From: Arthrobacter sp. Leaf141
GTDB taxonomy: Bacteria; Actinomycetota; Actinomycetes; Actinomycetales; Micrococcaceae
Assembly: GCF_001424565.1 (NCBI RefSeq)
Contig: NZ_LMOL01000045.1
Coordinates: forward strand, 213 to 64,212
Direction: 5' to 3'
DNA: 64,000 bases
Made by a program: the position numbers and the translations under genes. The notes beneath the pieces were generated by a model. That model was not told where the DNA came from, ran no database searches, and saw only the letters and a program-made list of their open reading frames with translations. Positions within the stretch are counted from its first letter, which is position 1. Every line of letters begins with the position of its first letter. Shown here in pieces: positions 16,123 to 25,342 of the stretch.

Positions 16123-18678
16123 ATGGCCGGGTCTAGGGAGCGCGTGCGGGTGGCCGGACGCGAGCTGACGCTGACCAACCTGGATAAAATCATCTATCCG
16201 GAGACCGGAACCACCAAGGCAGACGTGCTGGCCTACTACGCGGCCGTGGCGCACGTCCTCATCCCCGCCGCAGCCAACCGGCCCGCCACCCGGAAGCGCT
16301 GGGTCCACGGGGTGGGCACCGCTGCCGAACCCGGCGAGGTCTTTTTCCAGAAGAACCTGGACGATTCAGCTCCCGGCTGGTTGCCCCGGGCCGCCATCAC
16401 CCACAAGGACAGGACCATTTTTTATCCCTTGGTCAACGATCCGGCCACCTTGACCTGGTTCGGCCAGATCAACTCCCTGGAAGTCCACGTGCCGCAGTGG
16501 CAGGTTGATTCGCACGGCAACCAGCTTCCGCCTGACCGGCTGGTCCTGGACCTCGATCCCGGCGACGGTGCCGGGCTGGAAGAGTGCCGCGAGGTGGCGC
16601 TGCTGGCCCGTGCCATCCTGCAGGATGTGGGCCTGGATCCCGTGCCGGTGACCAGCGGCAGCAAGGGCATCCACCTCTACGCGGCACTGGACGGTACCCA
16701 AAGCTCGGACAGCATTTCGGCGTTCGCCAAGGAACTGGCCCGGGCCCTGGAAGCCGACCACCCGGACCTGGCGGTCAGCGACATGAAAAAGACCCTGCGC
16801 CGCGGCAAGGTGCTGGTGGACTGGAGCCAGAACAGCGCCGCGAAGACCACCATCGTGCCCTACTCGCTGCGCGGCCGCAGCACCCCCACCGTCGCCGCGC
16901 CCCGCACCTGGCGGGAGATCAGCTCGCCCAAGCTGACGCATCTGGACTACCAGGCGGTGATGCGGCGGGTGAGCGACGGGAAGGACCCGTTTGCCGCCGT
17001 CGTTAATGCCTCAGCCGGCCATCACGAAGGCCACAACGACGGCGATCCGCGGCTTGCTGCGTACCGCGGCATGCGCGATCCCCAGGCCACGCCCGAACCG
17101 TTCAGCGGCACCGCGGGCAGCGGCAACAGCTTCGTGATCCAGGAGCACCACGCGAGCAGGCTGCACTACGACTTCCGGCTGGAGCATGAGGGTGTGCTGG
17201 TGTCGTGGGCGTTGCCCAAGGGTGTGCCGGAGAGCAGCGGCCGGAACAACCTCGCGGTGCAGACCGAGGACCATCCGCTGGACTATGGCACCTTCGAGGG
17301 CACCATTCCGAAAGGGCAATATGGCGCTGGCGAGGTGACCATCTGGGACCACGGAACGTACCAGCTGGAGAAGTGGATCAACGGCAAGGAGGTGATCGCC
17401 ACGTTGACCGGTGCCGACGGCGGCGGCCTGGGAGGCACCCGCAAGTTCGCGCTGATCCACACCGGCCGCGGGCGCGGCAAGGAGGCGGAGGGGCAGTGGC
17501 TCATCCACCTCATGGACGAGCATTACAGCGGCCGACGGCGGCACGCGGCGCCGGCGGATGGCGACGACGGGGAGGATTCCGGGGCAGCCGTGGCGGGCGC
17601 CGGGTCCCGGGGCGGTGATGCTGCACCCGCCCTAACAAGCGACGTGGAGGCCGGGGGCGGGGATGCACCCACTCCGAGGGGCGCTTCGGAGACCGGCGCA
17701 TTGGGGGCCAGCGACTGGGATCCCGGCGACGTCCGCCCCATGATGGCCACTGCCGGAAAGCCGTCCGATCTGGCGGGCAGCGATTGGCAGCTGGAACTCA
17801 AGTGGGACGGGGTCCGGGCAGTCATCGTGGCGGACGACAAAACAGTCAGCATCCTTAGCCGCAACGGCAACGACGTCAGCCGGACCTACCCCGAGTTCAC
17901 GGACCGAAGCACCTGGCCGGCACGGCCCTTTGTGGCCGATGGGGAAATTGTGGCCATGGGGCCAGCGGGACGCCCCGACTTCGGCCTGTTGCAGGGGCGG
18001 ATGAAACTCACCCGCGCCGCCAATGTGGCCCACGCCAGGGCCAGCATCCCCGTCCGCCTGGTACTTTTTGACCTGCTCCAGGACGCCGGAACGGATCTGC
18101 GCGGACTCCCGCTGCGGCAGCGGCGGCAGCGGCTGGAGAATTTTTTTGTGCCGTCCGACGCGCCCGTTGACCTTTCCGACGTGCTGGCCAACCCGGTGGC
18201 CGACCTCCTGGCGAGCGCCCGTGAGCTGGGACTTGAGGGCATCATGGCCAAGCGGACCGACAGCCGCTATGTGAGCGGCCAGCGGACCCGCACCTGGATC
18301 AAGCTGAAGCTGGAGCAGACCCAGGAAGTGGTGGTGGGCGGCTGGCGGCCCGGCAAAGGCGGCCGGCAGGAGAGCGTCGGTTCCCTGCTGGTGGGCATCC
18401 CGGACGGCGACAAACTGGCGTATGTGGGCCGGGTGGGCAGCGGCTTCAGCACCCGCGAACTCACCGAACTGCGGCAAACAGTGGAACGACTGGGCAGGAA
18501 GACCTCGCCATTCCACGAGGTTCCCCGAATGGATGCGGCGGATGCCCACTGGGTGGCGCCGGAGCTGGTGGGCGAGGTGACGTTCAGCGAGTGGACCGGT
18601 CCGGGCCGGCTCCGGCATCCGGTGTGGCGCGGCTGGCGGCTGGACAAAGACCCCGCGGAGGTTGTCCGGGAGCACTAG
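16123..18678 (+). CDS. ligD: Multifunctional NHEJ DNA ligase LigD (POL-PE-LIG)
   Basis: At 851 residues this carries three domains in the mycobacterial order. POL, a primase-like polymerase, spans about 1-300 with the metal-binding Asp143 and Asp145 (LDLDP). PE, the 3'-phosphoesterase, begins near 337 (FVIQEHHASRLHYDFRLEHEG). The ATP-dependent ligase begins near 540 with the adenylated Lys560 in LKWDGVR and ends with the OB fold (WRLDKDP). A linker of about 70 residues rich in Ala/Gly/Asp separates PE and LIG. With Ku it repairs double-strand breaks. Confidence 0.95.
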   Translation: MAGSRERVRVAGRELTLTNLDKIIYPETGTTKADVLAYYAAVAHVLIPAAANRPATRKRWVHGVGTAAEPGEVFFQKNLDDSAPGWLPRAAITHKDRTIFYPLVNDPATLTWFGQINSLEVHVPQWQVDSHGNQLPPDRLVLDLDPGDGAGLEECREVALLARAILQDVGLDPVPVTSGSKGIHLYAALDGTQSSDSISAFAKELARALEADHPDLAVSDMKKTLRRGKVLVDWSQNSAAKTTIVPYSLRGRSTPTVAAPRTWREISSPKLTHLDYQAVMRRVSDGKDPFAAVVNASAGHHEGHNDGDPRLAAYRGMRDPQATPEPFSGTAGSGNSFVIQEHHASRLHYDFRLEHEGVLVSWALPKGVPESSGRNNLAVQTEDHPLDYGTFEGTIPKGQYGAGEVTIWDHGTYQLEKWINGKEVIATLTGADGGGLGGTRKFALIHTGRGRGKEAEGQWLIHLMDEHYSGRRRHAAPADGDDGEDSGAAVAGAGSRGGDAAPALTSDVEAGGGDAPTPRGASETGALGASDWDPGDVRPMMATAGKPSDLAGSDWQLELKWDGVRAVIVADDKTVSILSRNGNDVSRTYPEFTDRSTWPARPFVADGEIVAMGPAGRPDFGLLQGRMKLTRAANVAHARASIPVRLVLFDLLQDAGTDLRGLPLRQRRQRLENFFVPSDAPVDLSDVLANPVADLLASARELGLEGIMAKRTDSRYVSGQRTRTWIKLKLEQTQEVVVGGWRPGKGGRQESVGSLLVGIPDGDKLAYVGRVGSGFSTRELTELRQTVERLGRKTSPFHEVPRMDAADAHWVAPELVGEVTFSEWTGPGRLRHPVWRGWRLDKDPAEVVREH

Positions 18679-18762
18679 CGTTCCGGGCGGTGCGGGTGCC
18701 CCGGGCTGTGCGGGCGGTGCGGGTGGTGCGGATGTTCCGGGGACCAAGTGTTCCCGGAACCA

Positions 18763-18817
18763 GGCGCAGGAACGGCCCGAAACTCCCTGATTCGGGGGGC
18801 CGGGCCGTTCCTGCGCC
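18763..18817. terminator. Long perfect hairpin after ligD
   Basis: GGCGCAGGAACGGCCCG (18763-18779) and its exact complement at 18801-18817 form a 17-base stem with a 21-base loop between the convergent ends of ligD and the 85-residue gene. There is no T-run. It is most likely a bidirectional terminator. Confidence 0.55.
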
Positions 18818-18862
18818 GTAAAGTCCGCTTCTGCCAGGTCCAGCGCTGCGAAGCAGTTCGGG

Positions 18863-19120
18863 CTAGGAGGAGTGCGGCATCTGCGGCCGGCTGGTCCGGT
18901 GGACCGCGGTAACGGCCGCTTCGTGGCCCATCCGGCCGTGGCCTGAGCCGCGGTCCTTCGGGTGCCGCTTCTTGCCGTTGCCGTCCGGCCAGGCATTCTG
19001 GCCGGGCATCCCTGCCGTGCCCGTGGCGGCCGGACCCGGCGCCGCCGGGGCGTCCATGGCGGCCGTGAGGTGGTCGGCCACCTCCGGGGCAAGATGCTGG
19101 GTGCGATTTTCGTCAGCCAT
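18863..19120 (-). CDS. Small hydrophilic protein of unknown function
   Basis: The ATG at 19120 has a GGAAAGGAAG site upstream and gives an 85-residue product (MADENRTQHLAPEVADHLTAAMDAP...). It is rich in Ala, Pro, Gly, His and Lys, with a basic middle (GNGKKRHPKDRGSGHGR), no membrane segment and no Cys. It looks intrinsically disordered. I do not recognise a family. It lies between a strong hairpin and a long AT-richer upstream region. Confidence 0.6.
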   Translation of the reverse strand: MADENRTQHLAPEVADHLTAAMDAPAAPGPAATGTAGMPGQNAWPDGNGKKRHPKDRGSGHGRMGHEAAVTAVHRTSRPQMPHSS

Positions 19121-19700
19121 TGTTTCTTCCTTTCCGCAGTGAAATGAAGGATTCAGCCCGAAGGCCAAGGGGGCCGCCGGGAATGCCAGCGGAAATCGAG
19201 GTCGCAGCGGTTCGCCGCCTGCTGCGATGGCTTGTCCTGCGGTGGCGCAGGCCGGTCCCGGCCAATCTTTGCGCGTCCGCCGACTGTCTCTACAAAATTC
19301 CCATGGGTCCACCTTAGGCAAGCATCCAGTGCCTGTGAACCCCCGATTTCAGCAACCCCCGCACGCCGCCCCTATCGGACCACCTGGGCCCGCCCCACAG
19401 CGCCGAATACCCTGGTGACGGCTCTCACTTTTTGGGTCCGAAGGCACCCAAAAATCGGCCCGCAAGGACCGTTGTTCAAAAAGATTCGGCACTGGCGGCG
19501 GCAGCGGCGGCCGATCCCAGTGGATATATGGGAAAAACCGGGAAAAGAAGTTCCGTAATACGCCCCAAAACCAGGCGCAAAACCATAGACCCTACGGCAC
19601 AAACGCCGCCAATGCCAGAGAATTCCAGTAAAATTTAAGGTCTGCCCGGAGCGGGGCAGCTACAAGTCGCAAGCAAATGACCTCCACGGGAGCTACCCAA
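19121..19700. other. Long intergenic region upstream of the MHS symporter
   Basis: This is 580 bases without a convincing gene, lower in GC than its surroundings. Short frames on both strands lack ribosome sites and codon bias. It holds the inverted repeat at 19429-19454 and presumably the promoters of both flanking divergent genes. Confidence 0.45.
19429..19454. promoter_or_regulatory. A/T-flanked inverted repeat
   Basis: TTTTTGGGT (19429-19437) and ACCCAAAAA (19446-19454) form a perfect 9-base inverted repeat with an 8-base loop. It is about 250 bases upstream of the symporter start. It could be an operator or a weak terminator. Confidence 0.35.
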
Positions 19701-21287
19701 ATGCCCAAAGACCGAAGCATGACCGACTCTTCAGCAGGCGCCCAAAACGCCCGCGGAACCGACCCGACAGCCGCCAAGGCTCTCAAGAAGCCCAAGCTGC
19801 TGCCACGCCGCAGGCTGAAGGAATCCGACGTCAACGTCGTCAACCAGCCCATGCTGAAAAAAGCCATGGGCGGCACCATCGTGGGTAACACCATGGAGTG
19901 GTATGACGTAGGCGTGTTCGGCTACCTCATCACCACCATGGGACCCACGTTCCTGCCGGAATCCGACCCGGCCACCCAGAACCTTTTCCTCCTGGGCACC
20001 TTCGCCGCCACCTTCATCGCACGCCCCCTCGGCGGTGTGATCTTCGGCTGGCTGGGCGATAAGGTGGGCCGCCAGAAGACCCTGGCCACCACGCTGATGA
20101 TCATGGCAGCCAGCACCTTCGCCGTGGGCCTGCTTCCCGGCTACGCACAGGTGGGCCTGTGGGCCGCCGTGCTGCTGGTCATCCTCAAGGTGGTGCAGGG
20201 CTTTTCCACCGGTGGCGAGTACGCCGGCGCAACCACCTTCGTCAGCGAATACGCAGCAGACAAGCGCCGCGGCTTCTTTGCCAGCTTCCTGGATTTGGGC
20301 AGCTACCTGGGCTTTGCCATGGGTGCCGCCCTGGTCTCGGTCCTGCAGCTCACCCTGGGCCAGGACGCCATGGAGGACTGGGGATGGCGGATTCCGTTCC
20401 TGGCCGCCGGGCCGCTGGGCCTGATCGCCATCTACTTCCGCAGCAAGATCGAGGAATCCCCGCAATTCCAGGCCACCCTGGATGCCCGGGAAGAAGCCGC
20501 CAAGGATGCCACCAACAACGATCCCGTCGCCGCCAACGGCCCGCTGGCCACGGTCAAGGCCAACTGGCGCCCCATCCTGGTAGCCATGGTTGTGGTGGCC
20601 GCCGCCAATACCGCCGGCTACGCCCTCACGTCCTACATGCCCACCTACCTCTCCTCGGAGAAGGGCTACGACGAGATGCACGGCACCGCGCTGACCATCC
20701 CGGTCCTTGTGATCATGGCCCTGTGCATCCCGCTGACAGGCCGCCTGTCGGATAAAGTGGGCCGCCGCCCAATCCTCTGGGTAGGCGCTGTAAGCACCAT
20801 CGTCCTGGCCGTCCCGGCGTTCATGATGATCGGAATCGGTGAGGTGTGGTCAACCCTGGTGGGCCTGGCCCTGATTGCCTTCCCGGTCACCTTCTATGTT
20901 GCCAACCTGGCGTCCTCGCTGCCCGCGCAGTTCCCCACCTCGAGCCGCTACAGCTCGATGGGAATCGCCTATAACTTTGCGGTGGCAATCTTCGGCGGCA
21001 CCACCCCGTTCATCGTGGCTGCCCTCATCAAGGCCACGGGCAACGACATGATGCCGGCGTATTACCTGATGCTGACGTCCGCAGCCGGCGCGATCGGCAT
21101 CTACTTCCTCAAGGAGTCGGCCAACAAGCCCCTCCCCGGATCCATGCCCAGTGTGGACACTCAGGAGGAGGCCGCCGAACTGGTGGCAACCCAGGACGAA
21201 AACCCCAACTTCGTGGTGGCTGACCTGCCGTTCGACGACGTTGCTCCCCTGGACAGCAGCTCTGCCGGTAAGGCGTCAACCTCGTAG
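19701..21287 (+). CDS. MHS-family MFS symporter (ProP-like)
   Basis: I take the ATG at 19701, preceded by GGGAG at 8-base spacing; one earlier and one later ATG lack such a site. The 528-residue product has a soluble basic N-terminus, then 12 membrane segments opening with GGTIVGNTMEWYDVGVFGYL, a hallmark of the metabolite:proton symporter family, the loop GWLGDKVGRQKTL between TM2 and TM3, and GGEYAGATTFVSEYA. Family members take up proline, betaine, citrate, ketoglutarate or shikimate. The substrate here is not determinable. The C-terminal 60 residues are acidic and cytoplasmic. Confidence 0.88.
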   Translation: MPKDRSMTDSSAGAQNARGTDPTAAKALKKPKLLPRRRLKESDVNVVNQPMLKKAMGGTIVGNTMEWYDVGVFGYLITTMGPTFLPESDPATQNLFLLGTFAATFIARPLGGVIFGWLGDKVGRQKTLATTLMIMAASTFAVGLLPGYAQVGLWAAVLLVILKVVQGFSTGGEYAGATTFVSEYAADKRRGFFASFLDLGSYLGFAMGAALVSVLQLTLGQDAMEDWGWRIPFLAAGPLGLIAIYFRSKIEESPQFQATLDAREEAAKDATNNDPVAANGPLATVKANWRPILVAMVVVAAANTAGYALTSYMPTYLSSEKGYDEMHGTALTIPVLVIMALCIPLTGRLSDKVGRRPILWVGAVSTIVLAVPAFMMIGIGEVWSTLVGLALIAFPVTFYVANLASSLPAQFPTSSRYSSMGIAYNFAVAIFGGTTPFIVAALIKATGNDMMPAYYLMLTSAAGAIGIYFLKESANKPLPGSMPSVDTQEEAAELVATQDENPNFVVADLPFDDVAPLDSSSAGKASTS

Positions 21288-21295
21288 GCACCACC

Positions 21296-21324
21296 GCGCG
21301 GCAGCCGTTTCCCGGCTGCCGCGC
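21296..21324 (+). terminator. Hairpin after the MHS symporter gene
   Basis: GCGCGGCAGCCG (21296-21307) pairs with CGGCTGCCGCGC (21313-21324) over a 5-base loop, 9 bases past the stop codon. No T-run follows, so it is probably a terminator or an mRNA-stabilising stem. Confidence 0.55.
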
Positions 21325-21546
21325 AGGGCACTTGCAGCAGCCCACGCTCACAGGGCCCGTCCCGCGCTCTTCCCAGGAAGCCGCGGGGCGGGCCCTTGCC
21401 GTGCCACCCGCCGGACTTCCAGCCACAAGGCCCGGCCGGGCAAGCCTTCCATGACGGTGCAGGGCCCGCCGGAAATGACTCCGGGCCGGGGCCGGTGATA
21501 GTTTCCGAAGGGCCAAGAGGCCAGCGGCTGACAGGAATGGTTGGGC

Positions 21547-22635
21547 ATGAACCGAGTGGTGGAGCAGGTGCGCGCGCTGCACCGCCTGGAACCCGCTGAC
21601 AACGACAGCGCCGCCGCTGTCCGCGTTGCCGTCAGCGTCGCACTGCCGTCCCTGCTCCTGCTGGCCGCGGGCCGGACGGACCTCATCATCTACGCGGTGT
21701 TCGGTGGCCTCACCGCTATGTACGGCAGGTCCTCACCCCATCTCCTGCGCCTCCGGCACCAGGGCCGGGCTGCCGGCATGCTCCTGGGCGGGGTGGCTGT
21801 GGGCGTTGTCCTGTCCGCAAACCACCTGCAATCCTGGTGGCTCGTGGGGGTGGAAGCCACACTGGCTGGCGCGGGATCGGTCTACGCCGACCGGATGCGG
21901 CTCAAACCGGCGGGACCCTTCTTTGGAATCCTGGCCCTCGGGGCCTGCGCCTCGGTCCCCGCCTCGGTCCCCTGGTTCGTGGCGCTGCTGATCGCCTCGG
22001 GATCGGCGGCCCTTTCCCTTGCCGTGGGCCAGGCCGGCCGGCTGGCCCCGGCAGGCCGCCGTCGGACGTCTCCGGAACCTTCCGCGGCGGGCCGGACCGG
22101 ACGCCGCGAACTCCTGATCCACGCCGCCCGCTACGTGCTGGCGGTGGGCGCCGCAGGTTCCGTGGGGGTCATCAGCGGCAGCGGCCATCCGCACTGGGCC
22201 ATGGCGGCTGCCGCCGTGCCGCTGGCCGGCGCCGACCTGCCCAGCAGCGTCCGCCGCGGCATCCACCGGATCGTGGGAACGTTTGTGGGCCTTGCCGTCA
22301 CCGCAGCCGTGATCCTTCCCGGCCCGTGGTCGGTTGCAGCGCTGGTTCCGGGAAACGAGGCGGTGCTGCTGGCCCTGCTGGTGATCGTGTTCCAGTTTGC
22401 GACCGAGCTGTTCATGACCCGCCACTACGGGCTGGCGATGGTCTGGTTCACCCCGGTGATCCTGTTGATGACGCAGCTCGCCGCCCCCGCGGATCCCACC
22501 GTGCTGATCGCGGAACGGGCGGTGGAAACCCTGGTGGGGGCGCTGGTGGGGATCGCGGTGGTGGTGGCGGTCCGGCGGCCGGGGACCCGCTCCCCCGCCG
22601 CGCTACTGGGCCTTGCGCGCCGGGCCCGCCATTAG
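21547..22635 (+). CDS. FUSC-family membrane protein (aromatic acid exporter-like)
   Basis: The 362-residue protein has two blocks of hydrophobic helices (about 25-160 and 195-340) around a Pro/Arg-rich loop (GRLAPAGRRRTSPEP). The second block, with GHPHWAMAAAAVPLAG, RRGIHRIVGTFVGL and ERAVETLVGALVG, matches the fusaric acid resistance (FUSC) fold, thought to export aromatic acids. The ATG at 21547 is 10 bases after an AGGA; a TTG at 21541 is an alternative. Its 3' end overlaps the convergent SDR gene by 33 bases. Confidence 0.8.
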   Translation: MNRVVEQVRALHRLEPADNDSAAAVRVAVSVALPSLLLLAAGRTDLIIYAVFGGLTAMYGRSSPHLLRLRHQGRAAGMLLGGVAVGVVLSANHLQSWWLVGVEATLAGAGSVYADRMRLKPAGPFFGILALGACASVPASVPWFVALLIASGSAALSLAVGQAGRLAPAGRRRTSPEPSAAGRTGRRELLIHAARYVLAVGAAGSVGVISGSGHPHWAMAAAAVPLAGADLPSSVRRGIHRIVGTFVGLAVTAAVILPGPWSVAALVPGNEAVLLALLVIVFQFATELFMTRHYGLAMVWFTPVILLMTQLAAPADPTVLIAERAVETLVGALVGIAVVVAVRRPGTRSPAALLGLARRARH

Positions 22636-23376
22636 CCTGGCCGGCGCCAATTTGGCCAGCACGGCCACCGCTTTGTACCGCTTTGACGGGACGCATACGG
22701 CCCGGCCCCGATGGTTGGCCGCCAGCCCTTCCCGGACCACCCTTTCCGCGTCCAGCCACGCCCAGGCCGGAGCCATCGGCTGGTCCATTCCCAGCCGCTG
22801 ATGGAATTCGGTGTGGGTCAGGCCGGGGCACACCGCCGTAACTTTGATGCCCCGGGCACGGTAAGCGAAGTTGGCCCACCGGCTAAAGCTGAGCAGCCAC
22901 GCCTTGGCCGCCGAGTAGGTCCCGCGCGGCAGGAACGCGGCGATGCTGGCCACGTTGATGATCCGGCCGCCGCCACGGGCCAGCATGCCCTGCACAGCGG
23001 CGTGGGTCAGCACCATCGCCGTTTCAGCGTGGAGTTTCAGGTTCCGCTGCTCCTCGCCGATGACGTTGTCCTCGAAGTCATGCAGCAGCCCGGTCCCGGC
23101 GTTGTTCACCAGGATGCCTACCGGCCGGTCCGGGAGCGACAGGCGTTCGACGACGGCGGCCACCCCGGCGTCGTCCGCCAGGTCTGCGGGGAGTACTTCA
23201 GTGGTGGTCCCGTACTGCTGGGCCAGGGCGCCCGCGACCTCTTCCAGCCGGGCACGGTTCCGCGCCACGAGCACCAGGTTGCAGCCCTGCGCTGCGAGCT
23301 GACGGGCGAACTCCGCGCCCAGGCCCGAACTGGCGCCGGTGATAAGGGCAGTGGTTCCGCGTGCTGGTTGGCTCAT
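22603..23376 (-). CDS. Short-chain dehydrogenase/reductase
   Basis: A 257-residue classical SDR: the nucleotide-binding motif TGASSGLGAEFARQLA at residues 14-29, NNAGTG near 94, the catalytic Ser in INVASIAAF, and Tyr and Lys in YSAAKAW. The Arg after the first strand (LVARNRARLEE) suggests NADPH preference. Its type resembles the DltE-like acyl or steroid reductases. The substrate is unknown. Its 3' end overlaps the FUSC gene on the other strand by 33 bases. Confidence 0.88.
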   Translation of the reverse strand: MSQPARGTTALITGASSGLGAEFARQLAAQGCNLVLVARNRARLEEVAGALAQQYGTTTEVLPADLADDAGVAAVVERLSLPDRPVGILVNNAGTGLLHDFEDNVIGEEQRNLKLHAETAMVLTHAAVQGMLARGGGRIINVASIAAFLPRGTYSAAKAWLLSFSRWANFAYRARGIKVTAVCPGLTHTEFHQRLGMDQPMAPAWAWLDAERVVREGLAANHRGRAVCVPSKRYKAVAVLAKLAPARLMAGPARKAQ

Positions 23377-23394
23377 CCGGCCAGCCTAGTCCGG

Positions 23395-23487
23395 CGGATT
23401 CTGCACGATCATTCCCGCGGGCCCCGTGGCCGGCCCCGGAAAGACGGGCCAGCAGGCGGGCCGAGCCGGTTGATGGTGCAGAATCCG
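23395..23487. repeat. Long-spaced inverted repeat between the SDR gene and the siderophore operon
   Basis: CGGATTCTGCAC followed by one mismatch and ATCA (23395-23411) is inverted at 23471-23487, giving 16 of 17 matched bases around a 59-base GC-rich spacer. It fills most of the 136-base gap between the SDR start and the end of the siderophore operon. It could be a terminator stem for the operon or a protein-binding site. Confidence 0.6.
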
Positions 23488-23512
23488 ACGGCGGGCGCGG
23501 AGACAGGCCCGG

Positions 23513-25342
23513 CTAGGCGAACCGGGCCAGCGGGTTGGCCAGGCGGCCCGCCATCTGCAGCCCGCCGGAGGGATCCGTCAGGTCCAGCATCTGCTGGTTG
23601 TTCCGCAGCTGTAGCCGGTTCAGGCAGGACAGCTCGAAGTCGGCGGCGAACAGGTCATGCCGGGCAAACTGGTCCGCCAGTTCGGGGTGCTCCGCCTGGT
23701 AGCCGGCGATCGCCCGGGCCGCGATGGCCCAGAAGTCCTCCTGGCGCAGCGTCCCGTCCTCATCCAGGAGGGCCGAAAGGAACCGGAAGATGCAGTCGAA
23801 GATGTCGGTGAAGATGGCCAGCACCTTCTCACTGTCCGGGATGGCGACCTGGATCCGGGAAACCTCCGCAGGCAGCTCGAGCCGGGTCCCCATCACCACA
23901 ATCTCCTCGGCGATGTCCTTCATCACGGCCCGCACCGGGACCCCGTCCTGCAGCACCAGGATCACGTTCTCGCCGTGCGGCATAAACGCCAGCTCGTACC
24001 GGTAGAGGCAGTGGACCAGCGGCACCAGGTACGCCTCGAAGTAGCGGCTCACCCACTCGGCAGCGGCCAGCCCGGACCGTTCGATCAGGGCGGAAACCAT
24101 GGGCCTGCCATCGGCGTCGACGTGCAGGAGCGAGGCCATGGTGGCCAACTGCTGCCCGTCCGCCAGCAGCGGCAGCGGACTTTCCCGCCACAGCGCGGAG
24201 AGCATCTTCCGGTATGCCGAGCCAGGGTCGGAGCCGGCCTCGTAGTAGCCGTTGTGGTAACCGATGGCTGCGACCTCGCCGATCATCGTGAAGCCGCGCT
24301 GCTGCAGGGCACCGTCCGCTTCAATCAGTCCACGCAGCCAGTCGTTGATGGCCGGGGTGGCCTTCATGTACTGGGGGGAGAGACCGCGCATAAAGCCCAT
24401 GTTCAGGACGGACATGGCCGTCTTGACGTAGGACTTCGCCGGCTGGTCGGTGTTGAAGAACGTCCGGATGGACTGCTGCGCCTGGTACTTCTCGGTGCCG
24501 GTGCCCAGGTAGACGATCCGTTGCCTGGCGATTTCCGCCGCAAACGTGACGGTCAGCTTGTTCTCCCACTGCCAGGGGTGCACCGGCAGGAAGAAGTACA
24601 GGTCGGGGTCCAGGCCCTGGAGCCGGAGTTCCGCGTTGAAGTCCCCCACCAGGCCGCCCAGTTCAGCATCCAGGTGGGCTCGGTAGTCCAGGCCCTGGCT
24701 GGCCGTGAAGACAGCGTGGCTGCGCGCGGCCGCGACCCACACCAGCTGGACCGGGGCGCCGGTTTCCGGTGCGAACGCCAGGTAGTCCCCGATCCCGAAG
24801 CCCAGCCGGCCGTTGTTCGCCACAAAACAGGGGTGCCCCTCGGTCATGCTGCGTTCAATGGCCTGGAAGTCCGCGGCAGCATCCAGCCCGCCGGTCACAC
24901 CTGCTGCGAGTTCGGCGGCGGCCGGTTGCCCGGCCCACTGCTTGTACGCGTGGCTGGCCAGCGTGCTGCTGACTTCCTCGAGGTACACGGGCAGCATGGC
25001 GGTGTTGATCCCCAGCGTGCCGTGGAACGCGGTGATGAAGTCCAGGACGTCCAGCGGCGCTTCCCTGCCGTCCCGGAAGCCGCGGATGGAGCCCGGATCG
25101 ATGGACCAGTGGTCCAGTTCCAGCAGCCGGGCGGTGAAGCGGTATTCGGAGCTGCCGTCGTCGCTCACCACCCGGTAGCCGCCGTCGAGGGGTTCCGGCG
25201 AGAGGATGCGTTCGTGGGAGAACTCGGCGAGCGCCTTCCGGAGCAGGTGCCGGTTGGCGATGTCCCAGCGGTCGGCGGCCAGGTGCGGGGCTTCGGCGGC
25301 CCGGTATCCGGCGGTGGGTGCAGGATCGAGGTGGATGGTCAC
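23513..25342 (-). CDS. desD: NIS siderophore synthetase, IucA/IucC family (DesD-like)
   Basis: The 609-residue protein is full length for the IucA/IucC family. It has GHPCFVANNGRLGFGIGDYLAFAPETG with the ATP-binding region, a middle block LYFFLPVHPWQWENK and the FhuF-like C-terminal half (MPHGENVILVLQDGVPVRAVMKDI). Such enzymes adenylate a carboxylate and join it to an amine without a ribosome or NRPS. In desD-type operons they condense and cyclise N-hydroxy-N-succinyl-cadaverine into desferrioxamine. It is the last gene of the operon and overlaps the acyltransferase by 4 bases. Confidence 0.9.
   Translation of the reverse strand: MTIHLDPAPTAGYRAAEAPHLAADRWDIANRHLLRKALAEFSHERILSPEPLDGGYRVVSDDGSSEYRFTARLLELDHWSIDPGSIRGFRDGREAPLDVLDFITAFHGTLGINTAMLPVYLEEVSSTLASHAYKQWAGQPAAAELAAGVTGGLDAAADFQAIERSMTEGHPCFVANNGRLGFGIGDYLAFAPETGAPVQLVWVAAARSHAVFTASQGLDYRAHLDAELGGLVGDFNAELRLQGLDPDLYFFLPVHPWQWENKLTVTFAAEIARQRIVYLGTGTEKYQAQQSIRTFFNTDQPAKSYVKTAMSVLNMGFMRGLSPQYMKATPAINDWLRGLIEADGALQQRGFTMIGEVAAIGYHNGYYEAGSDPGSAYRKMLSALWRESPLPLLADGQQLATMASLLHVDADGRPMVSALIERSGLAAAEWVSRYFEAYLVPLVHCLYRYELAFMPHGENVILVLQDGVPVRAVMKDIAEEIVVMGTRLELPAEVSRIQVAIPDSEKVLAIFTDIFDCIFRFLSALLDEDGTLRQEDFWAIAARAIAGYQAEHPELADQFARHDLFAADFELSCLNRLQLRNNQQMLDLTDPSGGLQMAGRLANPLARFA

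Noticed and set aside
19372..19602. 76-codon frame on the minus strand in the long gap
   Set aside because: It has no ribosome site, an odd composition and no recognisable motif.
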